The notes under the pieces are model-generated. The model was not told the origin of the DNA. It did not search any database and saw only the letters and a list, made by a program, of their open reading frames with translations. A stretch of 64,000 nt of DNA, from positions 1 to 64,000 of the forward strand of contig DATKPC010000097.1 of NCBI GenBank assembly GCA_035524275.1, in the 5' to 3' direction. Below, in pieces: positions 42,774 through 50,740 of the stretch. The position numbers were made by a program, and so were the translations under genes. How positions within the stretch are numbered: the first letter of the stretch is position 1; every line of letters starts with the position of its first letter. Source of the stretch: DATKPC01 sp035524275 (GTDB lineage Bacteria > Pseudomonadota > Gammaproteobacteria > Burkholderiales > Burkholderiaceae_F).

Positions 42774-43817
42774 TCAGCGGTCGTCGTATTGACGGTGGTT
42801 GCGGAGGTCGGACGCGATGAAGGCGCTGCTCGGAATCGCCTGGTGCGTCGGCGCCGGCGCCTGCGTACGCGACGGGATGTTCGGCACGCTGCCGTTCGGG
42901 TCGAAGACCTGGTTGAGGGCGAACGCGAGGCGGACCCCGGCCCGCTGCAGCTGGACGCCGACGACGTCCTCTGCCGCGGTGACGTAGCTCGCCGGCAGCA
43001 CGTAGACACCCTTGGCGTTCGGCGTCGGCAGCATGCCGTACGCCGTCGACACCGCGGCGGCGTTGGCTTCGGCGGCCCAGTCCGCCGGCGTGCCGGCGTA
43101 CCACGCGGTGAAGTTTGCCTTCGTGATCGCGGCTTCGAGCTTGCCCGCGACCGTCGCATAGTTCGTGCCGTACGAGGCGACGAACTGCGTGTCCCAGAAG
43201 GCGTGCAGGTTGCCGGAGCCCAGCTTGGCCGCGCTGACGTTCTTCAGGTTGCCGCCGGCGTCGTTCTCGTCGGCGGAATGCAGCGGCTGGTGTTCGTCGC
43301 CGATGAAATGGAGGACGAATTTCAGCGCAAGCACCTGTTCCGCGACCGCGGCGGTCGAACCCGGGCCCAGCTCCGCGAGGTCCTCGGTGATCTTGTCGAC
43401 GTGGCAATCGTTGGCGGGGCCGGCCGATGCCGGCGTGCCCGCGGGCAGCGGCGGGAAATCGGAGCATGCGGCCTTCAGCGTGCCGCCCGGAATCTCGATG
43501 TCCGCGAAATGCCAGTTGTGCGTGGCGTTGTAGGCCGCCGTGGAGCTTGCGCGATAGGCGTCGGCCCATGTCGCCTCCGCTGCGATCGTGTGCGCGGTCA
43601 ACGTGCTCGTGTCCTGCGCGACCAGCGCGTTGATCGCGGCCAGCGTCTTCGGCGTCATGTAGTGCTGCGCGATCGTCGCGACGATCTCGTGGCCTTCGTT
43701 GCCCCACGCATGCGCCGGGGCGCTCGCGACGGCGGCCGTGGTTCCGGCAGCGATGGCGAGCGCCGGTGCGGCGAACGACTTCATCGCGATGGATTTCGAC
43801 AGCGGGCGGTTCTTCAC
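42774..43817 (-). CDS. S1/P1-family zinc nuclease, exported
   Basis: 347 residues. The signal peptide is cleaved after APAHA so that Trp becomes the mature N-terminus (WGNEGHEIVATIAQHYM). This Trp and the following His bind the tri-zinc centre in S1/P1 nucleases. Other ligands lie in TWADAYR, NWHFADIEI, LHFIGDEHQPLHSADENDAG and SGNLHAFWDT. It degrades single-stranded nucleic acid, probably extracellularly or in the periplasm. GTG 43817 is preceded by GGAGGAG, better than ATG 43784. Confidence 0.93.
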   Translation of the reverse strand: MKNRPLSKSIAMKSFAAPALAIAAGTTAAVASAPAHAWGNEGHEIVATIAQHYMTPKTLAAINALVAQDTSTLTAHTIAAEATWADAYRASSTAAYNATHNWHFADIEIPGGTLKAACSDFPPLPAGTPASAGPANDCHVDKITEDLAELGPGSTAAVAEQVLALKFVLHFIGDEHQPLHSADENDAGGNLKNVSAAKLGSGNLHAFWDTQFVASYGTNYATVAGKLEAAITKANFTAWYAGTPADWAAEANAAAVSTAYGMLPTPNAKGVYVLPASYVTAAEDVVGVQLQRAGVRLAFALNQVFDPNGSVPNIPSRTQAPAPTHQAIPSSAFIASDLRNHRQYDDR

Positions 43818-44030
43818 GTCGTTTCTCCTCCGATCCTCGACCGCCTGGGCCCCTCGGCACCGGAAGCGGGTTCCTAATCTATCGCATTCGAGGCACACGC
43901 CGCGAGCCGACGAGGGGAATCGCGCGGGCGTCATACCGGCGCATTAGCGCAGTCGCGTAGGCCTCGCACCGGACCGACCTTGGCGCGACAGCCCGGCCGC
44001 CGAGGCGCGCACATCCGGTAGGCTAGCCTG

Positions 44031-44120
44031 GTGGCCTTCGTGGCTTTCGTGGTTCACGTGGTTCACGTGGTTCACGTGGTTCACGTGGCTCAGGTGGCTC
44101 AGGTGGCTCAGGTGGCTCAC
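44031..44120. repeat. Ten-copy 9-bp tandem repeat upstream of pldA
   Basis: Ten consecutive units of the form gtggNtNNN run without gaps: two diverged (gtggccttc, gtggctttc), four gtggttcac, three gtggctcag and a final gtggctcac. The period is 9, so copy-number change keeps frame. A GTG at 44031 opens a frame through the array into pldA, which would add 45 residues beginning with a repeated Val/His/Ala peptide, but the array more likely lies in the untranslated leader. Confidence 0.9.
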
Positions 44121-44165
44121 GTTCCCCTGATGGCCCCATGTCGGGACAGTTCCTGGATTCGGCCC

Positions 44166-45263
44166 ATGGATCGAAAGTCATTGGATGTTCTGGCGCGAAC
44201 GCGGGCGAGCGCGGTGGTTTGGGTGGTGACGGTGGGATCCGTCGTTCCGGCGTGCGCGGGCGAGATGCCGGCGAGGGATTCCTGCACCGCGGCGACGATC
44301 GGGATGTGCATCGAGGCTTGCCTCGAGCAGTTTCCCGGCGCTGCCGCGCGCGAGCAGCGGCACGCATGCTTCGATGCGGCCGAGCGCGAGGCATCGCTGC
44401 CGGCGGCGCCGGCCGCCGCCGCGCGCGGGATCGACGACCTGCCGCTGGCGCAGATGTGGAAGAAGCCGGACCGCAGCGGGTTCGAGGCCTACCGGCCGAG
44501 CTACGTCATCGAGACCTACATGGACTCGCCGAACGACGCGCCGACGAGCCCGAACCCGGCCAACGTCGTGCCGGCGACGCGGCTCAAGCGCGACGAGACG
44601 GATTTCCAGTTCAGCATGAAGGCCGTGCTCGTGCCGGACAGTGCGCTGCCATGGAACGACACGACGGTCTGGTTCGGCTACACGCAGCGGTCGTTCTGGC
44701 AGATGTTCGACGCCGCGACGTCGCGTCCGTTCCGCGAGAGCAACTACGAACCGGAGATCTTCGTCTCGCACCGCTTCTGGAACGACGCGACGGTCCCCGA
44801 TTGGCGCCTGCCGCTGTTCGTGAATGCCGGCCTCGTGCACCAGTCCAATGGCCAGTCGGACCCGCGGTCGCGGAGCTGGAACCGCGCCTACGCGCAGGCG
44901 GGTTTCGGCGGGTGGTTCTCCGACGGGGCGAGCTATGCGGTGCTGGTTCGGCCCTGGGTCCGCTTCCACGAGACCGCCGCGAACGACAACAATCCGGACA
45001 TCACGCACTTCGTGGGCTACGGCGACATCGAGTGGCAGTACTGGAGTCCGGACCGCAGCCGGTTCCTGTCCGTGCTGGCGCGGATTCGCGCGCTGCAACT
45101 CGACTATGCGCTGCCGCGCCCGTCGTGGCTCGGCGGCAACGGCAGCGACGGCGCGCTGAAGCTGCACCTGCACGCCTTCACCGGCTACGGCGAAAGCCTG
45201 ATCGACTACAACCAGCGCCATACGACGTTGGGCATCGGCCTGTCGGTGCCCTACGGGCCTTGA
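44166..45263 (+). CDS. pldA: Outer-membrane phospholipase A (OMPLA)
   Basis: Calcium-dependent beta-barrel phospholipase A1 that removes phospholipid from the outer leaflet. 365 residues: signal peptide (VVWVVTVGSVVPACAG), a periplasmic plug extension, and a barrel with the catalytic signature NAGLVHQSNGQSDPRSRSWN carrying His225, Ser227 and a downstream Asn. Barrel strands such as VWFGYTQRSFWQMFD and WGIGLS-type ends are visible, and the last residues end in an aromatic-poor YGP. ATG 44166 is chosen; frames through the 9-bp array upstream are possible. A nikR remnant follows after 36 bp. Confidence 0.9.
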   Translation: MDRKSLDVLARTRASAVVWVVTVGSVVPACAGEMPARDSCTAATIGMCIEACLEQFPGAAAREQRHACFDAAEREASLPAAPAAAARGIDDLPLAQMWKKPDRSGFEAYRPSYVIETYMDSPNDAPTSPNPANVVPATRLKRDETDFQFSMKAVLVPDSALPWNDTTVWFGYTQRSFWQMFDAATSRPFRESNYEPEIFVSHRFWNDATVPDWRLPLFVNAGLVHQSNGQSDPRSRSWNRAYAQAGFGGWFSDGASYAVLVRPWVRFHETAANDNNPDITHFVGYGDIEWQYWSPDRSRFLSVLARIRALQLDYALPRPSWLGGNGSDGALKLHLHAFTGYGESLIDYNQRHTTLGIGLSVPYGP

Positions 45264-45299
45264 ACGACGGCCGGTCTTCGGCCAGGAGATGTCCACGTC

Positions 45300-45525
45300 A
45301 TGGAACGTTTCACGATCTCGCTCGATGACCTAGCGGCAGCACGCGCACCACGCGCTGACGGTGGCTGCGATGCACGCGCATTTGGACCACGAGCACGGCC
45401 TCGAGACGGTGATCCTGCGGGGCGAACTCGCCGCGGTCCGCCAGTTCGCCGGCGCGTTGAGCACCCTCGTCGTGGCGCGTGGCAGCGGCAATCTGAAGCT
45501 TGTCGTCCGGAAGCCTGAAGTCTGA
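45300..45525 (+). pseudogene. nikR: Internally deleted, frameshifted nikR remnant
   Basis: AGGAGAT and ATG 45300 begin MERFTISLDDL, the start of a NikR ribbon-helix-helix. The reading frame then jumps by +1. From 45337 another frame reads QHAHHALTVAAMHAHLDHEH, then LRGELAAVRQFA, to a TGA at 45523-45525. This matches the NikR nickel domain from residue 75 (E. coli numbering), with His76, His87 and His89 kept and Cys95 replaced by Gly. Roughly 62 codons covering the rest of the DNA-binding domain and the linker are missing. The result cannot make a functional nickel repressor. Confidence 0.85.
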
Positions 45526-45649
45526 AGGCCGACACCGCCATGCCGGGCGGCGCATAATTCTGCGCGAGGGCAATCCAAGAAACATCGCGGCACGGCGCGG
45601 ATGAGTTGACGATGTTCAGCTCGCACGCGTCGATGTCGGTTGACGAATC

Positions 45650-45658
45650 GGGGGGGGG
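45650..45658. repeat. Homopolymeric G9 tract at the haloperoxidase start
   Basis: Nine G residues end two bases before ATG 45661. They take the place of a Shine-Dalgarno sequence. Slippage would change the purine tract length next to the start codon, or shift the frame of the alternative TTG start at 45640. Confidence 0.7.
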
Positions 45659-45660
45659 CA

Positions 45661-47409
45661 ATGCCGACAACGAGACGAACCACGCCGCGGGCCGCGGTGC
45701 GTCGATCCGGGAAGGCGAAGACCGCCGCGGTGAAAGCTCCCAAGGCGAAGGCTTCCAAGGCGAAGGCTTCCAAGGCGAAGGCCGCCAGGGCCGCTGAGCC
45801 ACGGACCGACGGCGACGTGCGTCGGGCGTTCGAGCTTCGATTCGATGCCGCGCTGTTCAATGCCCGCATCCCGCCGCCGAAGCACACGACCAACGGCGAT
45901 GAAGCGCGCTATCCCGACCACCGCGCCCTCTACGCGAAGTGCCTCAAGCAGCGCGACCTCGGCATCGTCGATGCGACGGCGTTCGCTGCCTTTCGCCGTG
46001 CCACCGGCAGCGTGTCGCCGCGGCGGCGGCGCGGCACCGGGGATTTCGAGGATCCGGCCATCGCGCTGGGCGGCGACATGAAGCTGAATGGCCCGCAGGC
46101 GGCCTTCGCGCGCATGCTGATCGGCAGGGATTCGTCGCAGTACGGCGTGCCCGAGGTGCCGCCGCCGCCGGCACTCGACAGCGACGCCTACGCCACCGAG
46201 CTGGTCGAAATGTATTGGGCCTCGCTGTTGCGCGACACGCCGTTTCAGCGCTACGGCGACAGCGAACTCGCGGCCGCCGCGGCCGTGGAGCTGGACGCAT
46301 GCGCCGGCTACGCCGGCCCGCGCGACGCCGAAGGCCGCGTGACGCCGGCGCTGCTCTTTCGCGGCGGGCTGTCGGCCAATGGAACGACGTGGTTCGCCGG
46401 CGAGACCGACGGCCCCTACATGTCGCAGTTCGCGTTGCAGGCCGCGTCGTTCGGCGCGCTGCCGTTCGACCAGAAATTCCGCGCCTACGCGAGCGGCGTC
46501 GACTACCTCACCGACGAGGAGTCCTTTCTTGCGGTTCAAAATGGCCACGCGCCCGCGCAGAAGAACGTCGTCGATCCGGCGCTGCGCTACCTGAACGACG
46601 GGCGCTCGCTGGCCGCCTATACGCACGTCGACGAACTGTACGAGGCGTATTTCATCGCCTACCTGGCGATGGTGGCGCCTGGCATCGCGGTGCCGCCGAA
46701 TCCCGGCAGCCCGTATCGGACGTATGCGAAACAACAGGCCTTCGGGACGTTCGGCCATCCGGATGTCGTCGCGACGCTCGCCGCGGTCGCCCGGCAGGCG
46801 TTGAATGCCGTCTGGTACCAGAAATGGGTCGTGCACCTTCGGCATCGGCCCGAGGCGGGCGGCGGGATCGTCCAGTCGTTGATGACACGCAAGTCGCGCA
46901 GCCCGTTCTGCGACCTGAAGGTCCTGCCGGCGCGGATGGCCCGTTCGACGGCCGTGGAGCGCAGCGCGTCGACCTACGGCGGCAGCTACCTCCTGTCGCA
47001 GGCGTTTCCCGAGGGGTCGCCGACGCATCCGGCCTATCCGACCGGTCACGGCACCGTCGCCGGCGCCTGCATCACCGTGCTGAAGTTCTTCTTCGACGGG
47101 CAGTACGTGATCCCGTCACCGGTCGTGCCGACCGATGACGGCCTCTCGTTGCAGCCTTACGTCGCACCGGCCGGAACCGGCGCCGGCCTGCGCGTCAATG
47201 GCGAGCTGCACAAGCTGGCGCACAACATCTCGTTCGGCCACGGCATCCACGCCGGCATCCATTGGCGCAGCGACACCGACGCCTCGATCATCCTCGGCGA
47301 GGCCGTCGCGCTGTCGTACCTGAACGATCTCGCGCGGACTTACCACGAGAAGTTCAAGGTCACGTTGACGCGACTGGACGGCTCGCCGGCGGTGATCAGC
47401 AACGCCTGA
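45661..47409 (+). CDS. Vanadium-dependent haloperoxidase-like protein with Lys-rich N-terminus
   Basis: 582 residues. The N-terminal ~50 residues are a basic Lys/Ala tail (KAPKAKASKAKASKAKAAR). The catalytic core has the vanadate motifs of bromoperoxidases: Lys388 and Arg396 in KWVVHLRHRPE, HPAYPTGHGTVAGACITVLK (the S/T-G-H motif), and NISFGHGIHAGIHWRSD containing the His that ligates vanadate. The Arg normally six residues before that His is Gly here. No signal peptide is evident. The PAP2/haloperoxidase fold oxidises halides with H2O2; halide preference cannot be read from sequence. ATG 45661 is preferred over TTG 45640. Confidence 0.8.
   Translation: MPTTRRTTPRAAVRRSGKAKTAAVKAPKAKASKAKASKAKAARAAEPRTDGDVRRAFELRFDAALFNARIPPPKHTTNGDEARYPDHRALYAKCLKQRDLGIVDATAFAAFRRATGSVSPRRRRGTGDFEDPAIALGGDMKLNGPQAAFARMLIGRDSSQYGVPEVPPPPALDSDAYATELVEMYWASLLRDTPFQRYGDSELAAAAAVELDACAGYAGPRDAEGRVTPALLFRGGLSANGTTWFAGETDGPYMSQFALQAASFGALPFDQKFRAYASGVDYLTDEESFLAVQNGHAPAQKNVVDPALRYLNDGRSLAAYTHVDELYEAYFIAYLAMVAPGIAVPPNPGSPYRTYAKQQAFGTFGHPDVVATLAAVARQALNAVWYQKWVVHLRHRPEAGGGIVQSLMTRKSRSPFCDLKVLPARMARSTAVERSASTYGGSYLLSQAFPEGSPTHPAYPTGHGTVAGACITVLKFFFDGQYVIPSPVVPTDDGLSLQPYVAPAGTGAGLRVNGELHKLAHNISFGHGIHAGIHWRSDTDASIILGEAVALSYLNDLARTYHEKFKVTLTRLDGSPAVISNA
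45741..45785 (+). repeat. 15-bp coding tandem repeat, three copies
   Basis: caaggcgaaggcttc occurs at 45741-45755 and 45756-45770, with a diverged third unit at 45771-45785. It encodes the KAKAS pentapeptide run in the Lys-rich tail of the haloperoxidase-like protein. Confidence 0.85.
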
Positions 47410-47421
47410 TTCCGGACCCCA

Positions 47422-49209
47422 TCACAGGTCCGACGTCAGCCGCTGCAGCGAGTTGGGCGACTGCGAGTCGAGGATGTAGAGGTCGCGCGTCGCCGGATCC
47501 TCGGTCGATGCCGGGCTCGCCGCCTCCAGGAAGCCGACGTGCGACGTTCCGCGGAACGTCCCTGACAGCGTCGAGGCCGTGCTCGAGGGCAGCTGCCCGG
47601 TCTCGGCCACGACCTGGTTGCTCGTCGCATCGATCGCGAATACGGAGCCGCCGCCGACGCCATCGACCGTGTACGTGTAGCCGTTGATGGGATCGGTGAC
47701 CGTCACGGTCGAAAGCCCCTGGACCTGGAACACGGTCTCGTACGGTGTCTGCGTCGTCGTGGTGTCGTTCGGCCACGGGACTTGTTCGCCGCCGTTGACG
47801 AACGTCGAGCCCGCGAGCGGCGACTGGATCGCCGTGCCGTTGACCCCGACGATGCCGGAGGTCGTCTGGCTGCGCGTGATCGTCTTCGCGGTGTTGTCCT
47901 GCACCGTGGTCCAGGTTTCGTAGTAGACGGTCGCCGCGGTGGCGATAAAGGTTCCGGAGTTCTGGGTGCTGGCGACGAGCGTTGCCGGCTGCGTGCTGCC
48001 GTCGGGCAGCGCGCGGATCGCATAGTCGGGATTCGCGACGCCATAGAGGAGGTCGCTTCCCTGCACCGGGTAGAGCAGCGTCTCGATGTGGCCCGGTTCG
48101 GTGACCCGCGCGGCCGCGGCGGCCGAGCCGTCGGCCGGGATCGCGTAGATCGTGGAAGACGCCGCCACCGCGCCTGCGGCCGGCGTGTAGATCGACACGT
48201 AAAGCGTCGTCGGCGACGCGGCGAACAGCGCCTCGGCGTTCGTCGGGAGCCAGCCGGGAATCGTGGTCAGCGCCGCCGAGATCGACGGCGCCGCATAGTT
48301 GACGTAGTAGATCGAGCCGTCGACGACGTAGAGCTGCCCCGTCGGATAACCCTGCGTCGTGCCGACCGGCAGCGCGACGGCGACGCCGATCGGCGCCGTG
48401 AACGTGCAGAGCACGACGGGGTTCGCGAAATTGCCGTCGACGAGCACGAGGCTCGCCCCGCTCTTGATCACGAATCCGGAGATGCCTCCGGACGGCGTTC
48501 GCACCGTCGCCACGGGCATCGCGGAGACGGTGATCGGGGCGTCGGTGGCGGACATCCCGGTCTTCACCATGTGAAACTGATCGTCCGCGGTGTTGCAGGT
48601 GCCGTCGGCGCCCGGCAGCCGGTAGATGTAGGTCGAATTTGTCGTGTCGACCAGGTCGGCCGTGAAATAGACGCCGACATAGTCGTAGTTCGCTCCAGGG
48701 ACGATCGTGCCGGAAAGCGTGCAGGTGTCGTCGATGGTCGCCGCGGTCTCGCTCGACAGCTGCTGCGCGACCGGCGATTGCGTCGAGGTCAGGTCGACCG
48801 CGTAGACGTGGCCGTCGGAGGCCTTGTAGACCTCGATACCGGCGGGCTGGCCCAGATTCCGGCCGTCCATGAAGTCGACGACGCCGTGCAGCACCTGCTT
48901 CTTGCCGGCATACGATCCGACCGGGGCCGCCGAAGTCGTGCCGCCGACGGGATTCGCCCAGGCGGCGAAGACGCCGGTCGTCCCGACGAAGCTGACGGGC
49001 CCAGGCGGCGGGCCGCCGGCGCCACCGGAGTCTCCATGGCCGCCGCCTCCGCATGCCGAGAGGCCGACGGCTGTCGTTGCCGCAAGCAGCAGTCGGCCCG
49101 CCCGTCGCCCGACCCGCGAACGGACCCGCGAATGCACCCGCGAATGCACCCGCGAATGCACCCGCGAATTCATCGGCAATCCCAGCAGCCATCCCAGAGC
49201 GTGTCGCAT
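47422..49209 (-). CDS. Large lipoprotein, 595 residues, beta-rich, unknown function
   Basis: The signal peptide ends with the lipobox GLSAC followed by a Gly/Ser/Pro linker (GGGGHGDSGGAGGPPPG). The rest is beta-rich with many Thr/Ser/Val and repeated VYAVD / YVVDGSIYYVNYA / SVFAIDATSNQVV segments, like WD or beta-propeller blades that read out values. I do not recognise a named family. The n-region of the signal carries four-residue VHSR repeats (see repeat at 49115). GGGGGAAGAC precedes ATG 49209. It is convergent with the haloperoxidase (12 bp apart). Confidence 0.78.
   Translation of the reverse strand: MRHALGWLLGLPMNSRVHSRVHSRVHSRVRSRVGRRAGRLLLAATTAVGLSACGGGGHGDSGGAGGPPPGPVSFVGTTGVFAAWANPVGGTTSAAPVGSYAGKKQVLHGVVDFMDGRNLGQPAGIEVYKASDGHVYAVDLTSTQSPVAQQLSSETAATIDDTCTLSGTIVPGANYDYVGVYFTADLVDTTNSTYIYRLPGADGTCNTADDQFHMVKTGMSATDAPITVSAMPVATVRTPSGGISGFVIKSGASLVLVDGNFANPVVLCTFTAPIGVAVALPVGTTQGYPTGQLYVVDGSIYYVNYAAPSISAALTTIPGWLPTNAEALFAASPTTLYVSIYTPAAGAVAASSTIYAIPADGSAAAAARVTEPGHIETLLYPVQGSDLLYGVANPDYAIRALPDGSTQPATLVASTQNSGTFIATAATVYYETWTTVQDNTAKTITRSQTTSGIVGVNGTAIQSPLAGSTFVNGGEQVPWPNDTTTTQTPYETVFQVQGLSTVTVTDPINGYTYTVDGVGGGSVFAIDATSNQVVAETGQLPSSTASTLSGTFRGTSHVGFLEAASPASTEDPATRDLYILDSQSPNSLQRLTSDL
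49115..49174. repeat. 12-bp tandem repeat in a signal-peptide coding region
   Basis: Three perfect copies of cgcgaatgcacc (49127-49138, 49139-49150, 49151-49162) are flanked by diverged copies at 49115 and 49163. On the minus strand they encode (R)VHSR tetrapeptides in the positively charged n-region of the lipoprotein signal peptide. Confidence 0.88.
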
Positions 49210-49475
49210 GTCTTCCCCCGTAACGATGTGATGTGGTTGCCGGTGTCTTGCGCTCGCCGCGCGACCCGGTCCGGACCTGCCGCGACCATCGCGTCGCGCA
49301 TGGCCGTGTGTTGCTGAACGCGTCCGGGTGCGCCCTGTTGACCGGGGTGCCGCCGGATCGTGTAACGCTTTGTCGAAGGTCGAATCCGGCGCGGCGCCAC
49401 GGCGCGGCGCCGCTTCTTCTCGGGCTCGCGACAGCCTGGCGCCTTGACGTCACCGCGCGGCCGTTACGAATGCTC

Positions 49476-49496
49476 ACGATGGGTAGCCATCGTTTT
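49476..49496 (+). terminator. Small terminator-like hairpin
   Basis: ACGATGG (49476-49482) pairs with CCATCGT (49487-49493) around GTAG and runs into TTTT. It lies 73 bp before the small lipoprotein gene. It may end an upstream plus-strand transcript or attenuate the gene. Otherwise 49210-49568 shows only promoter space and a direct repeat of ggcgcggcgcc near 49390-49420. Confidence 0.5.
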
Positions 49497-49568
49497 CAGT
49501 GCCCGAGCGCGCGAAGACCTACATTGGCTTCGTCGAAACCCAGCGCCACGACCATCCAGGAGACGAAG

Positions 49569-49715
49569 ATGAAGAAAGCCGCTCTGTGCCTCTGCCTGCT
49601 GTCCGCCATGCTCGCCGGTTGCGTCGTCACGCCGGTGGCGCGTCCGTACTACGGTCCGGGCGTCGTCGCCGCGCCGGTCGTCGTCGTGCCGCATGCAACG
49701 GTGTGGGTGCGCTAG
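49569..49715 (+). CDS. Small lipoprotein, 48 residues
   Basis: AGGAGA sits seven bases before ATG 49569. The peptide begins KKAALCLCLLSAMLAGC, a textbook lipoprotein signal with lipobox LAGC at Cys18. The mature ~31 residues are Pro/Val/Tyr-rich (YYGPGVVAAPVVVVPH). It resembles short Pro/Val-rich lipoproteins found beside envelope genes; no function assigned. It ends 119 bp before the sugar-kinase gene. Confidence 0.78.
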   Translation: MKKAALCLCLLSAMLAGCVVTPVARPYYGPGVVAAPVVVVPHATVWVR

Positions 49716-49833
49716 AAGGCCGCGTAGCGGGCGCGGTGCGGGAGGGTCAGCTCGCGCCACCGCAGCCGCGCGATTCGTCGCGAAGGAATTCGTGTAATGT
49801 CGTCCGCGGACGAACCGGAGCGAAACCCGCGGC

Positions 49834-50718
49834 GTGACTGACGGCGCTGACCTGTGGATCGGCATCGACGGCGGCGGCACCGGCTGCCGCGCGCGCCTCG
49901 TCGATGCAACGGGGCGTCGTCTCGCCGAGGGAACCGGCGACGTCGCGAACCTGACGCTCGGCGTCGAGCGCGCGGCGGAGTCCGTCGTGCAGGCGGCGCG
50001 CGACGCGCTGCAGAAGGCCGGCCTGGCCGAGTCCCTCGTGGCGGCGCTGCGTGCCGGCATCGGAATCGCCGGCGCGGAATCCGGCGGCCACGGTGCCGAC
50101 CGCCTCGCCTCCCGCTTCGCTTCGCTGCTGCCTTTCCGCTCCGTCACGGTCCGCAACGACGCGTGGGCCGCCTGCCTCGGTGCGCACGACGGCGACGGCG
50201 CCATCCTCATCCTCGGCACCGGAAGCCATGGCCTGGCGGTCCGACGTGGCGAGGCGCGGCGTGTCGGCGGATGGGGATTCCTGCTGTCGGATTCCGGCTC
50301 CGGCGCGGTGCTCGGCCAGCGGGCCGCCCGGCGCGCGCTGCTGGCTCACGAGGGCATCGCCAGCGGTTCCGACTTCACGCGCCGCGTCATGGCGCGCTTC
50401 GACGGCCGGCCGGACATCATGCTGCAATGGGCGCTGAAGGCGATCCCGCGCGACTGGGCGACGTTGGCGCCGTCGGTGTTTGACGCCGCGGAGCAGGGCG
50501 ACCCCATTGCGTCGCCACTGCTCGCCGAGGCCGTGGCCGAGGTCGGCGCGCTGCTCGATCGCCTCGTCGCCTGCGGCGCTGAGCGGATCGCGCTCGTCGG
50601 CGGACTTGCGGGTCGCTATCGGCGCGCGCTTCCGCTCGTGCAGCTCGCGCGGATCGTCGAGCCGCGCGGCGACGCGCTGGACGGCGCGCTGCGCCTCGCA
50701 CGCGAAAGCGCGCGATGA
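49834..50718 (+). CDS. BadF/BcrA-family ATPase, probable N-acetylglucosamine/glucosamine kinase
   Basis: 294 residues with the ASKHA phosphate motifs WIGIDGGGTGCRARLVD (phosphate 1) and GAILILGTGSHGLAV (phosphate 2), plus GWGFLLSDSGSGAVLGQ, which is diagnostic for eukaryote-NAGK/GspK-like kinases. It starts at GTG 49834. The gene directly downstream encodes NagA, so the pair would phosphorylate and then deacetylate GlcNAc, for example from cell-wall recycling or chitin. The substrate is inferred from this neighbour. Confidence 0.83.
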   Translation: MTDGADLWIGIDGGGTGCRARLVDATGRRLAEGTGDVANLTLGVERAAESVVQAARDALQKAGLAESLVAALRAGIGIAGAESGGHGADRLASRFASLLPFRSVTVRNDAWAACLGAHDGDGAILILGTGSHGLAVRRGEARRVGGWGFLLSDSGSGAVLGQRAARRALLAHEGIASGSDFTRRVMARFDGRPDIMLQWALKAIPRDWATLAPSVFDAAEQGDPIASPLLAEAVAEVGALLDRLVACGAERIALVGGLAGRYRRALPLVQLARIVEPRGDALDGALRLARESAR

Positions 50719-50740
50719 TCGCGGCGCGCCGCGTGCCCGG

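Noticed and set aside
45300..45518. A continuous 72-residue frame starting MERFTISLDD as an intact small gene
   Set aside because: After the NikR start the frame is Arg-rich nonsense. The nickel-domain homology lies in another frame, so the locus is a broken nikR.
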